This document shows, piece by piece, positions 50,006-58,072 of a stretch of DNA of 64,000 nucleotides. Position 1 is the first letter of the stretch. Each line of letters begins with the position of its first letter. The notes under the pieces were generated by a model. It saw nothing but the letters and a program-made list of their open reading frames with translations, was not told where the DNA came from and ran no database searches. This DNA comes from Comamonas fluminis (GTDB taxonomy: Bacteria > Pseudomonadota > Gammaproteobacteria > Burkholderiales > Burkholderiaceae_C): contig NZ_CP066783.1 of the NCBI RefSeq assembly GCF_019186805.1, forward strand, positions 1,749,501 to 1,813,500, written 5' to 3'. The position numbers were made by a program, and so were the translations under genes.

Positions 50006-50312
50006 CCCGACCCAAGACCCAAACGAGTTGCCCGCCTTTGCGCGAGGCATTGCTGGCCCTTTGGGCAAGCTGACTTGCGACGCCAAGACCAAGATTGATG
50101 AGGTCACTCACGAGCTGTGGTTGCAGCACTGTGCACAGCGCGGTCAGGACACGGCTGGCGTGCTGCGCGACTGCATCTATGCCTTGGTACATGGCAAGAC
50201 CTACAGGCAAATGGTGGTGGAGAAGATCAACCATGACGACAAGCGTATCGATGCGCTGGCGCAGCTCATAGGCCCGTTTTGGGGTCCCGAATCGGGAGGG
50301 CATGGCCGATGA
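49998..50312 (+). CDS. Hypothetical prophage protein, 104 residues
   Basis: ATG 49998 with ACGGAGG site. 'AKTKIDEVTHELWLQHCAQRGQDTAGVLRDCIYALVHGKTY' (core 'QDTAGVLRDCIYALVHGKTY') is a pattern seen in short phage early proteins. Stop overlaps the Rha start (ATGA). Confidence 0.65.
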   Translation: MADPTQDPNELPAFARGIAGPLGKLTCDAKTKIDEVTHELWLQHCAQRGQDTAGVLRDCIYALVHGKTYRQMVVEKINHDDKRIDALAQLIGPFWGPESGGHGR

Positions 50313-51019
50313 GCGCAATCATGACGACTGCGGCGATGCCGCTGACGATGAGCAGCCGGGAGATTGCGGAGCTGACGGGTAAGGACCTGAGCCATGTGAA
50401 CCGCGACATTCGCGCGATGCTGGACTCGCTGGCAGATGATCCAGAACTGGATCATGTCCGCGAGGATCAGGACGGACGGGGTTACACCACGGCTTTCCAT
50501 CTGGGCCGCGAGCTGACCTACACGCTGCTGGCTGGCTACAGCGTGGTGCTGCGCCGCCGGGTGATCGCGCGTTGGCAGGAGCTGGAGGCTCAGCAGGAGC
50601 CACGCTTGCCGCAGACCATGGCCCAGGCGCTGCGTCTTGCTGCAGAGCAAGCCGAGCAGATCGAGGCCCAGCAGGAGCAGCTGGCGCAGGCTGCCCCGAA
50701 GGTGGAGTACGTGGACCGCTATGTGGCGGCTAATGGCTCCATGGGCTTCAGGCAGGTGGCCAAGCTGCTGCAGGCTAATGAGCACGAGTTCCGCGCCTGG
50801 CTGCAGGACGAAAAGATCATGTACCGGCTGGGCGGCGAGTGGGCGGCCTACCAGAACCATATCGATGCTGGCCGCTTTGTGGTGCGCGCAGGCGTGGCTT
50901 CGATCAACGAGCACGCATTCAACACGACGAAGTTCACGCCCAAGGGTACGCAGTGGGTTGCGGGCCTGTGGGGTCAGCACAGGGCGCGGCTGGCGCAGGA
51001 AGCGGGGGGGCAGGCATGA
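50309..51019 (+). CDS. Rha/KilAC-type phage antirepressor
   Basis: 236 residues. N-terminal pRha domain ('SSREIAELTGKDLSHVNRDIRAML' core 'REIAELTGKDLSHVNRDIR') and C-terminal KilAC/ANT domain ('LLQANEHEFRAWLQDEKIMYRL'). Such proteins modulate repressors or replication. Start and stop overlap its neighbours by 4 bp, within a tight operon. Confidence 0.85.
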   Translation: MSAIMTTAAMPLTMSSREIAELTGKDLSHVNRDIRAMLDSLADDPELDHVREDQDGRGYTTAFHLGRELTYTLLAGYSVVLRRRVIARWQELEAQQEPRLPQTMAQALRLAAEQAEQIEAQQEQLAQAAPKVEYVDRYVAANGSMGFRQVAKLLQANEHEFRAWLQDEKIMYRLGGEWAAYQNHIDAGRFVVRAGVASINEHAFNTTKFTPKGTQWVAGLWGQHRARLAQEAGGQA

Positions 51020-51987
51020 GCACCATCAGCACCTATCTGGATCGCCCAATCGCATTTCAGCGGGTCTTTGTAGCTCTTGGCGCAGGCATCACCGGCGCCT
51101 TGCTGCTGAGCCAGGCTGTTTACTGGTCGCGCCGCAGTGGCGATGACTCGGGTTGGTTCTTCAAGACCCAGATTGAATGGGAAGAAGAAACAGGCCTGAC
51201 ACGCCGCGAACAGGAAGGGGCTCGCAGCCGCCTGCAGTCGATGGGCCTGCTGCGCGAAGAGCGCCGAGGAATCCCTGCCAAGCTGTTTTACCGGGTGGAC
51301 TTCGATGCCTTGCAATCAAGCTTGGACGAATGCGCCAAACAAGATCGCACAAAACCGCCAATCAAGGATGAGCAAAGCGAGCAAACAGGTACGCACAAAA
51401 CCGCCAAACAAGATCGCGCAAAACGTACAAACAGGCCTGCGCAAAACCGCCAATCTAAATTAAGTAAGACTACAACAGAGACTACTTCAGAGACTACGGC
51501 AGAGAGTAGTGCAGCCCCGGCTGAAGCCAAGGCTGAGCCGATGAGGGTGGAGGCTGGTGACGGAACGATCTACGAGATTCCCGCAGAGCTGCGTTACCCC
51601 GGACCTCACACCAAGAGCCACAAGGCGTGGGTGGCATACGCCATTGCCTACGAGAAGCGCTACAGCAGCTGGCCCCTCTGGAATGGCACGGTAGGCGGCC
51701 AGTTCATGAACTTCATCGACCGAGTGGGTGCCGAACTCGCTCCCCGTGTGGCCGTGCACTACGTTCGTCGCGTCAACGAGGAATTCGTTGTGAAGCAGAT
51801 GCACCCGGTCAAGCTGCTGCAGTCAGATGCCGAGAAGTGGGCGACACAGCACCACACCGGCGCCAGCATGACCAGCACCCAAGCCCGCCAGGCCGACCAG
51901 TTGCAGGCCAACACCACGGTGGCCAGCGAAGCCATGGCGATCTTGCGCGCCCAGCGTGCAGCGCATGGAGGTGCCAATGCTGCTTGA
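51016..51987 (+). CDS. Phage replication initiator-like protein (O-type) carrying an internal iteron array
   Basis: 323 residues from ATG 51016. N-terminal winged helix ('QIEWEEETGLTRREQEGARSRLQSMGLL', core 'TGLTRREQEGARSRLQSMG') suggests DNA binding. A low-complexity Lys/Gln/Thr linker (about 110-170) is encoded by 23-bp DNA repeats (51324-51461). C-terminal 'HKAWVAYAIAYEKRYSSWPLWNGTVGGQ' (core 'WVAYAIAYEKRYSSWPLWN'). No direct lambda O match, but the layout (initiator gene with iterons inside) is the same. Confidence 0.7.
   Translation: MSTISTYLDRPIAFQRVFVALGAGITGALLLSQAVYWSRRSGDDSGWFFKTQIEWEEETGLTRREQEGARSRLQSMGLLREERRGIPAKLFYRVDFDALQSSLDECAKQDRTKPPIKDEQSEQTGTHKTAKQDRAKRTNRPAQNRQSKLSKTTTETTSETTAESSAAPAEAKAEPMRVEAGDGTIYEIPAELRYPGPHTKSHKAWVAYAIAYEKRYSSWPLWNGTVGGQFMNFIDRVGAELAPRVAVHYVRRVNEEFVVKQMHPVKLLQSDAEKWATQHHTGASMTSTQARQADQLQANTTVASEAMAILRAQRAAHGGANAA
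51324..51461 (+). repeat. Iteron array, 23-bp period, candidate replication origin
   Basis: Units begin at 51347, 51370, 51393, 51416 and 51439; a half unit precedes at 51324. Core GC(A/G)CAAAACCGCCAA(A/T)C; the unit at 51370 is degenerate. An A/T-rich stretch (TCTAAATTAAGTAAG) follows. 23 is not a multiple of 3, so the repeat is DNA-level rather than a protein repeat. Confidence 0.8.
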
Positions 51988-52756
51988 CCACGAACTGGCC
52001 CGCCTGTGCGAGCTGCTGGCGCTGACAGCCGAGTCCATGGGCCACGCTGTCTCGCCCACTGCTGCCGCGATGATGGCCGCCGATCTGAGCATGTACCCCT
52101 TGCAAGCGCTGGAGCGTGCCCTGCAGCGGGTTCGCGCTCAGAACACCGGAAAACTGACCCTGAAGGCGGTGCTGGACCAACTGGAGGCTTTGGCTGGCCG
52201 CTTGGCACCGAGCGAGGCATGGGCGTTGGCGCTGAAATCCGCTGACGAATCGGCCACGGTGGTGTGGAGCAATGAGATTCAGCTGGCGCACGAGCAGTCG
52301 CGCGGCCTGCTGGCTGCCGGGGATAAGGTGGGTGCGCGCATGGCCTTCATCGCGGCCTATGAGCGCATCACGACCACGGCCCGCGAGCAGCGCCAGTTGC
52401 CCACGCCGCTTGTCTCCATTGGCTGGGACACCGCCCAGCGCCAAGAGGCACTGACACAAGCTGTCAGCGCGGGGCTGCTGCCGATGGAAATGGCCGCTGA
52501 GCACCTGGACCGCCTGTCGCTGCCTGCACCGGTGTTCAACCCTGTGGCGCTGCTGGAGGGCAAGGCCAGCACCACGAGCGAAGCATCCCCGGAGCTGAAA
52601 GCCAAGCTGGTCCAGCTGCGCGATTTCTTCGCGAAGCGTGTCAACCGCTTCACCCGGGCACAGGTCCAAGCCCGCGCCGAGCGCATGGCCCTCGGGCGCA
52701 CCAAGCGTGCAACCGCACAGGCCGTGCAGGACTACCAGCAGGGAGGTGCCCGATGA
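51977..52756 (+). CDS. Possible replication accessory protein, 259 residues
   Basis: Starts MLLDHELARLCELLALTAES with GGAGGT 5 nt upstream; an ATG at 51965 is an alternative. Mostly helical with Ala-rich repeats. It follows the initiator gene as lambda P follows O, so a helicase-loader or replisome role is plausible from position only. No motif recognised. Confidence 0.6.
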   Translation: MLLDHELARLCELLALTAESMGHAVSPTAAAMMAADLSMYPLQALERALQRVRAQNTGKLTLKAVLDQLEALAGRLAPSEAWALALKSADESATVVWSNEIQLAHEQSRGLLAAGDKVGARMAFIAAYERITTTAREQRQLPTPLVSIGWDTAQRQEALTQAVSAGLLPMEMAAEHLDRLSLPAPVFNPVALLEGKASTTSEASPELKAKLVQLRDFFAKRVNRFTRAQVQARAERMALGRTKRATAQAVQDYQQGGAR

Positions 52757-52968
52757 ACACCTGCATGGACTGCCTTCACTGGAGCCCCAAGACCACGCCG
52801 CCCGGCATGGCCCGCCTGGGCTATGCGGCTTGCCTCAAGCGCCCGACGCCGGGCCTGACTCTGAGCGCGCACGCACCAGTCTGCGACAAGTTCCAGCCCG
52901 CAGATGCCAAGACGCAGCAGGCCCGCCACGCGAAGTGGGACGACAAGACCAAGGAAGCGGGAGCATGA
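52753..52968 (+). CDS. Small Cys-containing prophage protein, 71 residues
   Basis: Starts MNTCMDCLHWSPKTTPPGMA. Four Cys (C4, C7, then near 27 and 44) could bind zinc. ATGA overlap with the preceding gene. Seen in many phage nin-like regions; function unknown. Confidence 0.65.
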   Translation: MNTCMDCLHWSPKTTPPGMARLGYAACLKRPTPGLTLSAHAPVCDKFQPADAKTQQARHAKWDDKTKEAGA

Positions 52969-53468
52969 CCGGAATCCTGAACAAGGTGGTGGACAAGTCG
53001 TATCTGACCTTCCCCTACCAGTACACCAAGGCCGAAGAACTGTTGGCCAGCGCCAGCAAGCCTTTGCACCTGCGCAAGCGTGGTCCGTTGGTGCAGGCAG
53101 TGCAGGGCGCGGTGCAGGCCTTGGCCGAAGGCTCACCCAGCGTGGAGCAGTGGCGCGTGCTGGCTGACGCCGCAAACATTGCCGAAACGATGCTGACCAT
53201 GGGCCTGTTTGATGACCCGGACGCGCTGTTTACCGATGCCGTGAATGCCGTGGCCGACCTGGGGCGCAAGCACGGGCACGGCCAGGCGATGGAGCTGGAT
53301 GCTGAGCAGCAACTGCACCTGAATGACTTTGCCGACGCCTACGAGCAGATGCTGGCGCAGGCATCCGAGCGCAGCTATATCCAGGCGCACAGGGCGACAG
53401 AGCGCCGCTTGCGCGAGCTGCTGATGAATGGAATCGGGGAGGGCGATCATGAATTCATCGTCAACTGA
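52965..53468 (+). CDS. Hypothetical prophage protein, 167 residues
   Basis: Starts MTGILNKVVDKSYLTFPYQY, 4-bp overlap with the preceding gene. 'LADAANIAETMLTMGLFDDP' and 'DFADAYEQMLAQASERSYIQAHR' (core 'FADAYEQMLAQASERSY') are helical. Common nin-region type protein; no activity assigned. Confidence 0.65.
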   Translation: MTGILNKVVDKSYLTFPYQYTKAEELLASASKPLHLRKRGPLVQAVQGAVQALAEGSPSVEQWRVLADAANIAETMLTMGLFDDPDALFTDAVNAVADLGRKHGHGQAMELDAEQQLHLNDFADAYEQMLAQASERSYIQAHRATERRLRELLMNGIGEGDHEFIVN

Positions 53469-54039
53469 TGTGCGCGCAGCGCTGGCTGCCAAGGGTTATG
53501 GCATGGGCCGTGGTGTGCGGGATACCTGGGCGCGGCCCAGTACTGCGCCTGTAGCGCCACCAGCCCGCAGGAGTCGTCCCCAGGCAGTGACAAAAGCCAC
53601 ATACAGCCACGAGGTGGGCCGCCGCCTGACGTTTGAGGTTCCTGGGACACCAGTCGCCAAGGGCCGCCACCGCACAGCTGTGGTCAAGAACCGTGTGCGC
53701 AACTACACGCCAGAAAAGACTGCGAACTACGAAGCCTATGTGGCGGGATGCGCGAAGCAGGCAATGGCGGGCCGACCCATGACAGATGGCCCGGTCGCTT
53801 TGTCTGTTACGGCGTATTTCTCCATTCCCTCCAGTTGGCCGAAGAAGCGCCAGGCGGCTGCCCGTGCTGGTGAGTTGCGTCACATCCAGAAGCCAGACAT
53901 TGACAACCTGCTGAAGTCTCTCAAGGACGGGATGAACGGCGTGGTGTGGAAAGACGACTGTCAGGTCTGCGAACTGCACAACTGCAGCAAGGGTTACTGC
54001 GATAGCCCCCGGGTGGTGGTGACGGTGGAGGAAATCTGA
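53449..54039 (+). CDS. rusA: RusA-family Holliday junction endonuclease
   Basis: 196 residues. A ~55-residue basic N-terminal extension, then the RusA core: 'FEVPGTPVAKGRHRTAV', 'LSVTAYFSIPSSWPKK', 'KPDIDNLLKSLKDGMNGVVWKDD' with catalytic Asp residues, 'VVVTVEEI' end. Resolves phage recombination intermediates. Overlaps the preceding gene by 20 bp. Confidence 0.92.
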   Translation: MNSSSTDVRAALAAKGYGMGRGVRDTWARPSTAPVAPPARRSRPQAVTKATYSHEVGRRLTFEVPGTPVAKGRHRTAVVKNRVRNYTPEKTANYEAYVAGCAKQAMAGRPMTDGPVALSVTAYFSIPSSWPKKRQAAARAGELRHIQKPDIDNLLKSLKDGMNGVVWKDDCQVCELHNCSKGYCDSPRVVVTVEEI

Positions 54040-54281
54040 TGGACCTCGCATTCTTTGGCAAGACGGTGCCACTGGCTGGCCAGCGCAAGCTGTCCACGCA
54101 ATCGCCTGTTACCGGCCTTATTCGTCCTGACTATGAGCGCTTGAGCGATGGCCGCTATCTGGTGACGCACTGGATACATGGCCGCTGTGGGCTGATGCAA
54201 ACAGGCGGGATCACCGTCTGTGTGATGAACGAATACGGCTTTTTGGTCGTGGTGGAAGACAGGGGGCGGGCATGGTGGTGA
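54039..54281 (+). CDS. Hypothetical prophage protein, 80 residues
   Basis: Starts TGATG-coupled to rusA. Begins MDLAFFGKTVPLAGQRKLST; beta-rich. Unrecognised. Confidence 0.55.
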   Translation: MDLAFFGKTVPLAGQRKLSTQSPVTGLIRPDYERLSDGRYLVTHWIHGRCGLMQTGGITVCVMNEYGFLVVVEDRGRAWW

Positions 54282-54976
54282 CACATTTCCCAATGAATCA
54301 GCTTGGCCGCGACTTTGCGGTGGGCGACATTCACGGCTGCTTCAACCGCTTGCAGTCCGTGCTGGATGAGATGGGTTTTGACCCGGCCAAGGATCGACTG
54401 TTCTCCGTTGGCGACATGGTGGACCGTGGCCCGGACAGCGATCAGGTGCTGGAGTGGATCTCGCGCCCATGGTTCCACGCCGTGCGCGGCAACCATGAGG
54501 ACATGGCCATCAAGTGGGTAGAGCGCGATCAGGTGCACGAGTGGTATCGCATGACCCGAGGCGATTATCTTGGCAACGGCGGCGCTTGGAACCTGGGTAA
54601 CCCGGAGAGTCAGCAGCGTGAGGTCGCTGAGGCCTTCAAGTTCCTGCCGCTGGCCATGGAGGTCGAAACGGTTGGTGGGCTGGTGGGGCTCGTGCACGCA
54701 GACACCTTCGGGAACGATTGGCAGCAGTTCACGGCCCAACTCCAAAGCGCCAGCGCCACGGATGTAGCAGAAGCCCAAGAGCATGCAATTTGGTCACGCC
54801 GCCGCATGGACTTCTACGACAAGAGCCAGGTGGAAGGCGTGCGCGCCGTGGTGGTGGGCCACAACCCGGTCGATGAAGTGCTGGTGCTGGGCAATACGCA
54901 TCACATCGACACCATGGGCTGGCATCGCGGTCACTTCACGCTGCTGGATCTGGCAACTCTGAAGGTGCGAACATGA
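54272..54976 (+). CDS. PPP-family metallophosphoesterase (lambda NinI-like)
   Basis: 234 residues. All three PPP signatures are present: GDIHG ('FAVGDIHGCFNRL', about 16), GDxxDRG ('FSVGDMVDRGPDS', about 43) and GNHE ('VRGNHEDMAI', about 71), with a further His in 'VVVGHNPVDE'. Dephosphorylates Ser/Thr proteins. Lambda carries a similar gene in its nin region. Confidence 0.92.
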   Translation: MVVTHFPMNQLGRDFAVGDIHGCFNRLQSVLDEMGFDPAKDRLFSVGDMVDRGPDSDQVLEWISRPWFHAVRGNHEDMAIKWVERDQVHEWYRMTRGDYLGNGGAWNLGNPESQQREVAEAFKFLPLAMEVETVGGLVGLVHADTFGNDWQQFTAQLQSASATDVAEAQEHAIWSRRRMDFYDKSQVEGVRAVVVGHNPVDEVLVLGNTHHIDTMGWHRGHFTLLDLATLKVRT

Positions 54977-55260
54977 ACGACTACCAGCAGAACCTGGCAC
55001 GCGCTCGTGAAGACAGTGCGTTTTTGAGATCTGTGATGCTGAGTGTGAGCAAACTGTCACCTACTTGGCGCGTTAGCCGTAACTGGGTGCTGGATTTATC
55101 GGTCAATGAAACCCCGATTCCGGAGCACTCGTGGAAGTGGATTGTCAAGGACTTGATTCGGCAGCGCCGTATGAAACGGTGCAATAGCGCTTTGGTTCGT
55201 GGCGCCATAGTGCGACTGCGCGCGTCACGGTTGTGTGTCGTAGGAGCGGGCTCATGCTAA
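54973..55260 (+). CDS. Hypothetical prophage protein, 95 residues
   Basis: Starts MNDYQQNLARAREDSAFLRS, 4-bp overlap with the phosphatase gene. Basic C terminus (RRMKR, RLRASR). Unrecognised. The next gene starts inside its last codons. Confidence 0.55.
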   Translation: MNDYQQNLARAREDSAFLRSVMLSVSKLSPTWRVSRNWVLDLSVNETPIPEHSWKWIVKDLIRQRRMKRCNSALVRGAIVRLRASRLCVVGAGSC

Positions 55261-55838
55261 CGCGCCGCGCACCCATGAACCCCGGCAAGGGCTTCAAATC
55301 TCGTGGCGGCTTTGCTGGCGCTGGGCACCATGGAGACATGGATGAGGGCCACGCCTATGAGCCTGGACAGCCGGAAAGCCGCGAGCAACGACTGGCCGAG
55401 CGCGCCGCGCGCCAATTGGCCGCAGCCCGAGCCACCGCCGATCTGATCACTGTGAAGTCCAGGGTCGTGATGGGCCCAGCCGCGACAGGCATTGTCATCG
55501 AGAAGGACAACGCCGTTGAAAGTGAGCCTTACCGCCGCCTGGTGGCCCAACTGCCTTGCCTTTGGTGCGGGGTGGAGGGCTACAGCCAGCATGCTCACCT
55601 GAACTACGGCAAAGGCCTGGGGATGAAGACCGATGACCGCACGGGCTTCCCGCTGTGCTGCAGCCGCCCTGGTATCGAGGGCTGCCATGTGGCCTATGAC
55701 CAGTACCGTCTGCTGGAGAGCGGAGGGCGTGAGGCGCACCGCGAGTATGGACTGGAGGCCGGGCGCTTTACGCGCGAACAAATCCTGAATGCTGGGCTGT
55801 GGCCTAGGCGATTGCCCCTGTGGGCACAAGAAGCATAA
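55254..55838 (+). CDS. HNH-like nuclease/recombination protein (DUF968-like)
   Basis: 194 residues. C-terminal zinc/HNH pattern 'LPCLWCGVEGYSQHAHLNYGKG' then 'GFPLCCSRPGIEGCHVAYDQ' (paired Cys and His). A long basic N-terminal region precedes it. Similar proteins lie in the recombination or nin regions of lambdoid phages. Confidence 0.75.
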   Translation: MLTRRAPMNPGKGFKSRGGFAGAGHHGDMDEGHAYEPGQPESREQRLAERAARQLAAARATADLITVKSRVVMGPAATGIVIEKDNAVESEPYRRLVAQLPCLWCGVEGYSQHAHLNYGKGLGMKTDDRTGFPLCCSRPGIEGCHVAYDQYRLLESGGREAHREYGLEAGRFTREQILNAGLWPRRLPLWAQEA

Positions 55839-55861
55839 CGAACCATCACCCTGGAGCATTA

Positions 55862-56413
55862 ATGAATTCGATACAAGCACAGCACTCTTCTGCCACCTCT
55901 ACACACCGCGCCCGTGATGGGGGCGTGGACCTGGGGACTACAGAGGAAACGCCAACGCTCATGCTGGTATTTGAGGCGATCAGGCAGATTCACGACGCCG
56001 GCAGCGAGCCCACGCGCGAGCGCATTGTGGCAATGACAGGGCTGAAGCCCACCACGGTGGATGACCGCATCAAGGTGCTGCGCGGGGAGGGCATGATCAG
56101 CCCGCACAAGCAGTGCTATCGGCCACTGCATCAGCATGTGGCGGCGCAGGCGGTGTCCTGCACTGTTATGCCCAATGGCGTATACAAGATCGAAAAAGGG
56201 GATGAGGTAATGACCCTGGTACCCGCCGAGGCGCGCCAACTGGCCCCCATGCTGGCTGGCAAGGCTCTGGAGGCTTCAGCACTGGAGCGGGTGCAGGAGA
56301 TGGAGGCGCGCATGGTGGAGATGGCGCAGCATCTTCGTGAAATCGATCGTCGTTATAAAGCGTTGAGGGCTGCGAGGGCGGATAACGGGGCACAGCAATC
56401 ACTTGTACTCTAG
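55862..56413 (+). CDS. Winged-helix prophage regulator, last gene before the late block
   Basis: 183 residues. 'TRERIVAMTGLKPTTVDDRIKVLRGEGMI' (core 'ERIVAMTGLKPTTVDDRIKVL') is a winged helix around residues 60-90. C-terminal coiled coil (about 140-175). Its place between early and late genes suits a late regulator, but this is inference. Confidence 0.7.
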   Translation: MNSIQAQHSSATSTHRARDGGVDLGTTEETPTLMLVFEAIRQIHDAGSEPTRERIVAMTGLKPTTVDDRIKVLRGEGMISPHKQCYRPLHQHVAAQAVSCTVMPNGVYKIEKGDEVMTLVPAEARQLAPMLAGKALEASALERVQEMEARMVEMAQHLREIDRRYKALRAARADNGAQQSLVL

Positions 56414-56444
56414 CCCTGATGCGACTTCAAAGAGTGCAGGCAAG

Positions 56445-56471
56445 AAAAAACCGCCGAAATGGCGGTTTTTT
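56445..56471. terminator. Bidirectional terminator between the early block and the TA pair
   Basis: AAAAAACCGCC/GGCGGTTTTTT, 11-bp perfect stem, GAAAT loop. Confidence 0.92.
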
Positions 56472-56841
56472 AGATGACGACGCTGAGCGTAATTTTTTTA
56501 GCTATTGCCTTGGCTTCTTTAACTAGCCCGTGTCCAGGATGCGGGCGCTTTCTCACAATAACCATTCCGGCTTTTTCTAAGACGGTTAGGTCTCTACTTA
56601 CAGACGCCCGATCTCTTTTTACACGCTCTGCGAGATTGGTGATGGAGTCCGATTGAGCTTTGATTGCTTTAAATAGCTCAACTCGCTTGGGCGTGAAGAC
56701 CTCCATCAAGTCAGCGGGTTCGGCAAAAGTAAGCAAATGAGTTTCAGGGATTGGCTGTCCAGCATCTGCGGCTTTGGCAATGAGGCGACCTCGTCTAAAG
56801 AAGTCAGCCTCGGTACCAATTTGAGTTTTTAATTTGGTCAT
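56470..56841 (-). CDS. TumA-like antitoxin (HVO_A0114-type winged helix)
   Basis: 123 residues. 'FTPKRVELFKAIKAQSDSITNLAERVKRDRASVSRDLTVLEKAGMV' (core 'LAERVKRDRASVSRDLTVLE') is the winged helix of this antitoxin type. ATG overlaps the stop of the upstream toxin-like gene (4 bp). Confidence 0.8.
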   Translation of the reverse strand: MTKLKTQIGTEADFFRRGRLIAKAADAGQPIPETHLLTFAEPADLMEVFTPKRVELFKAIKAQSDSITNLAERVKRDRASVSRDLTVLEKAGMVIVRKRPHPGHGLVKEAKAIAKKITLSVVI

Positions 56842-57143
56842 TGTGTGTCCTTAAAAACAATCCAATCAGCTTCGAATTTCTCTTCTGTGTCCTCAAAGCT
56901 AACAAATGGCTCTGGCGTTACATCTCCGAAGTAGTGCTTATGGTGATAACCATGGGCGTTGTCGTAACCGATGACTCGACCGTTATCGCCCGGATAAATG
57001 CTGTGATTGATGTATGCAAGGTTGTAACGCGTCACCTTTCCAGCGCTGTCTACCCAAACTTCGCGTCGTAATTGTCCATTTCCCTTCTTTGCTGATATCT
57101 CGAACTTATCGTCTACTTGCTTCGTGTCGGTTTTAGCAGCCAT
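56838..57143 (-). CDS. TumE-like toxin (DUF6516)
   Basis: 101 residues from ATG 57143; an ATG at 57158 is possible. 'EVWVDSAGKVTRYNLAYIN', then 'RVIGYDNAHGYHHKHYFG' with the conserved N-x-HG-x-HH-x-H pattern of DUF6516. Toxin first, antitoxin second. Lies on the opposite strand within the late-gene side, with higher A+T than its neighbours. Confidence 0.82.
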   Translation of the reverse strand: MAAKTDTKQVDDKFEISAKKGNGQLRREVWVDSAGKVTRYNLAYINHSIYPGDNGRVIGYDNAHGYHHKHYFGDVTPEPFVSFEDTEEKFEADWIVFKDTQ

Positions 57144-57255
57144 GAGGCATAATATCATGGCTGATGGATTTTGCAAGCCGTTGGTCCAGATGCTTGGACC
57201 CTCCAAGATGAATTGAGCGAGCTCCGGCGCGCCCCCGGCTAGGGTTCGACACAAA

Positions 57256-57564
57256 GTATCCAGCCCGCGAACATTCGGGGGATGGAACCTAGCGAGAAAG
57301 TATCCAAACCCAGAAAGAGTATCCCGTCAGCCGCCGGTGCAAAGGAGGCTGGCAAAACCGCGTCTGTGGATTGGGAGCGCATTGAGCTTGATTACCGTGC
57401 AGGCATAAAGACGCTGCGCCAGATCGCAGATGAGAACGGTATTACGCATGGTGCTATTAATAAGAGAGCGAAGCGCGATGGATGGGAGCGCGACCTGTCC
57501 GAAAAAATCCAACGCAAGGCGGATGCGCTGGTATCCAAAGCAGCAGTATCCAGCGAGGTATCCA
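57256..57564 (+). repeat. Cluster of GTATCCA words at the start of the terminase gene
   Basis: GTATCCA at 57256, 57300, 57531, 57546 and 57558, plus GTATCCC at 57319. Candidate cos/pac recognition repeats. Confidence 0.35.
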
Positions 57565-58070
57565 AGGAAACCAGAGCGGCAGAGCGTGCCGTAGTCGATG
57601 CCAATGCACAGGCGATTGCCGATGTGCGACTAGCCCACCGCCGAGACATTCACCGCGCCCGGCGCATCACCAATGCGCTGCTGGACGAGTTGGAGCAGCA
57701 GGCGAACCCGGAGATTGTGGCGCTGCTGGAGCAACTGGGCGAGAACATGCGCAACCCGGACGAAAACGGGATTGATCGCCTCAACGACCTGTACCACAAG
57801 GTCATCAGCCTGCCCGAGCGCTCCAAGACGATGAAGACGCTTTCTGAGAGCCTGCGGATGCTGGTAGATATGGAGCGCACTGCTTTTGGGATGGACAAGC
57901 AGGACGGTGACCATAAACCCGACCCACTCAAGGCGATGCTGATGCGAGTGGCTTCAGCCAGCGGTAACGGCTTTGCGCCTGTGGCAGATGATCCAGAGCG
58001 GCCGACGAAGCTGGGCTCAACCATGCCCGTCAATCCCAATCCCTCCCCAGAGGATGACGAGGACGACTGA
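57282..58070 (+). CDS. Terminase small subunit
   Basis: 262 residues. N-terminal helix-turn-helix 'TLRQIADENGITHGAINKRAKRDGW' (core 'LRQIADENGITHGAINKRA') binds DNA; a helical oligomerisation region follows and the C-terminal tail is acidic ('EDDEDD'). Directly precedes the large subunit. Confidence 0.85.
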   Translation: MEPSEKVSKPRKSIPSAAGAKEAGKTASVDWERIELDYRAGIKTLRQIADENGITHGAINKRAKRDGWERDLSEKIQRKADALVSKAAVSSEVSKETRAAERAVVDANAQAIADVRLAHRRDIHRARRITNALLDELEQQANPEIVALLEQLGENMRNPDENGIDRLNDLYHKVISLPERSKTMKTLSESLRMLVDMERTAFGMDKQDGDHKPDPLKAMLMRVASASGNGFAPVADDPERPTKLGSTMPVNPNPSPEDDEDD

Positions 58071-58072
58071 GC

